Shown here: piece after piece, positions 7,062 to 7,316 of the stretch
Position numbering within the stretch: position 1 is the stretch's first letter
How the letters are laid out: each line of letters starts with the position of its first letter
Assembly (NCBI GenBank): GCA_947175715.1
Contig: CAMWOD010000046.1
Coordinates: 1-7,316 of the forward strand
DNA: 7,316 nucleotides
Reading direction: 5' to 3'
Source: an uncultured Porphyromonadaceae bacterium
GTDB lineage: Bacteria; Bacteroidota; Bacteroidia; Bacteroidales; Muribaculaceae
Program-made: the position numbers and the translations under genes
Notes under the pieces: generated by a model
What the model saw: only the letters and a program-made list of their open reading frames with translations
Databases searched by the model: none
Told to the model about the DNA's origin: nothing

Positions 7062-7101
7062 GTGGGGCTCCCTCCCCACACTCGCTACGCATCGTGTGGG
7101 G
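7062..7101. repeat. Two mutually exclusive hairpins sharing CCCCAC
   Basis: GTGGGG (7062-7067) can pair with CCCCAC (7074-7079) over a CTCCCT loop. The same CCCCACAC (7074-7081) can instead pair with GTGTGGGG (7094-7101), a perfect 8-bp stem over a 12-nt loop. The second hairpin overlaps the start of the 33-bp inverted repeat and mirrors the hairpin at 7208-7242. Confidence 0.7.
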
Positions 7102-7110
7102 TTCGATACA

Positions 7111-7130
7111 ATATCGCTGCTCCGCAGCTC
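7111..7130 (+). repeat. Small hairpin H3 of the GCnnC-nnn-GnnGC family
   Basis: ATATC, stem GCTGC (7116-7120), loop TCC, stem GCAGC (7124-7128), TC. Four T follow at 7131-7134, so a weak terminator on the + strand is conceivable, but the 5-bp stem is short and its relatives H1, H2 and H4 lack the T-run. Confidence 0.7.
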
Positions 7131-7134
7131 TTTT

Positions 7135-7179
7135 CCCAATTACTCCAATTATTCTAATTGCTTTAATCGCCTCGATGTT
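7135..7179 (-). repeat. Degenerate 9-bp tandem array, copy 2
   Basis: About five 9-bp units such as AATTACTCC, AATTATTCT and AATTGCTTT on the + strand (minus-strand consensus about GGAGTAATT), decaying towards 7179. The unit AATTACTCC is identical to one in the first array, and the orientation relative to the neighbouring hairpin (H4 here, H1 there) is the same, so hairpin plus array looks like one composite unit copied twice, about 415 bp apart. Confidence 0.7.
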
Positions 7180-7200
7180 GAGCCGCAGCGCGGCGATATA
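7180..7200 (-). repeat. Small hairpin H4 of the GCnnC-nnn-GnnGC family
   Basis: The + strand carries GA, stem GCCGC (7182-7186), loop AGC, stem GCGGC (7190-7194), then GATATA. On the minus strand it reads TATATC, stem, loop GCT, stem, TC. It differs from H1 by a paired G-C for A-T change with the loop unchanged. Confidence 0.75.
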
Positions 7201-7207
7201 GTACCGA

Positions 7208-7242
7208 ACCCCGTGTGATGGGCGTCAGCCCGAACGCGGGGT
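7208..7242. repeat. Two-tier hairpin, counterpart of 7074-7101
   Basis: ACCCCG (7208-7213) pairs with CGGGGT (7237-7242), extendable in RNA by a G-U and a G-C pair to 8 bp. Inside it GGGC (7220-7223) pairs with GCCC (7228-7231) over a GTCA loop. Its position relative to the right arm matches that of the CCCCACAC hairpin relative to the left arm. Confidence 0.65.
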
Positions 7243-7316
7243 ATGCTGCTCCCCTAAATCCCGGAGTGCCGGAGGCATGATGTAATGTTGGATGAGGCGC
7301 GGCGCTCCCGCCAGCG
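7243..7316. other. Non-coding edge sequence with CCGGAG doublet
   Basis: No gene is visible up to the window edge. CCGGAG occurs twice, 8 bp apart (7261-7266 and 7269-7274). The phrase CCCGGAG followed by a CATGATGT stretch recalls CCCGGAGGG-type palindromes seen between genes in several phyla; this is memory only. The element may continue beyond the window. Confidence 0.35.

Larger units (their letters stand above)
7098..7212. repeat. 33-bp imperfect inverted repeat enclosing the second 9-bp array
   Basis: The left arm 7098-7130 and the reverse complement of the right arm 7180-7212 agree at 27 of 33 positions by eye. Both begin GGGGTTCG and share TAC, ATATCGC and a final GCTC. Four of the six differences fall inside the small hairpins: two are the paired stem change T-A to C-G and two are in the loop. 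The arms carry hairpins H3 (7111-7130) and H4 (7180-7200) and enclose 49 bp of 9-bp-period sequence. Confidence 0.8.

Noticed and set aside
7116..7134. Intrinsic terminator (GCTGC-TCC-GCAGC then TTTT)
   Set aside because: The stem is only 5 bp, there is a TC between stem and T-run, and sister hairpins lack the T-run, so repeat structure explains it better.
6842..7201. 119-residue open frame on the + strand in the repeat region
   Set aside because: It is built across hairpins and the 9-bp array, its Leu/Ile-rich end is the array translated, and no domain is visible.

Overview
The window looks like a chromosomal segment of a gut-type Bacteroidales bacterium, probably close to Muribaculaceae. 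The support is a NigD-like lipoprotein, a Bacteroidota-style MutS N-terminus, a perfect TAnnTTTG promoter box, and the repeat style of the right-hand end. The family placement comes from remembered similarity and was not computed.

Left part (2-2059, + strand): three tightly packed genes. They are the 3' end of a class I SAM-dependent O-methyltransferase (cut by the window edge), a YihX-like HAD-IA phosphatase, and ribF, the bifunctional riboflavin kinase/FAD synthetase. The first two overlap by ATGA and the second and third are 1 bp apart, so they are very likely one transcript.

Middle part (2046-6562, - strand): four genes read towards the left-hand set, in the order SlyD-like FKBP prolyl isomerase, LolD/MacB-type ABC ATPase, NigD-like lipoprotein, mutS. 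Spacings are a 4-bp overlap, 5 bp and 10 bp, again one operon, with a good promoter at 6618-6649. The last codons of mutS and ribF overlap tail to tail by 14 bp, leaving no room for a terminator between the two convergent operons. The first three genes share an envelope/protein-maturation flavour; mutS (mismatch repair) appears to ride on the same message.

Right part (6563-7316): about 750 bp without a credible gene. It is a dense, structured repeat region. It holds two 9-bp-period arrays in the same orientation and four small hairpins with the same frame (5-bp stem, 3-nt loop, trailing TC), whose stems differ by compensating changes. It also holds a 33-bp imperfect inverted repeat around the second array, a 35-bp direct tandem repeat, and several stronger hairpins. 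This looks like a nest of REP-like or small non-autonomous palindromic elements upstream of the slyD-mutS operon, and it is the most unusual thing in the window. No tRNA, rRNA, CRISPR array or transposase gene was seen.
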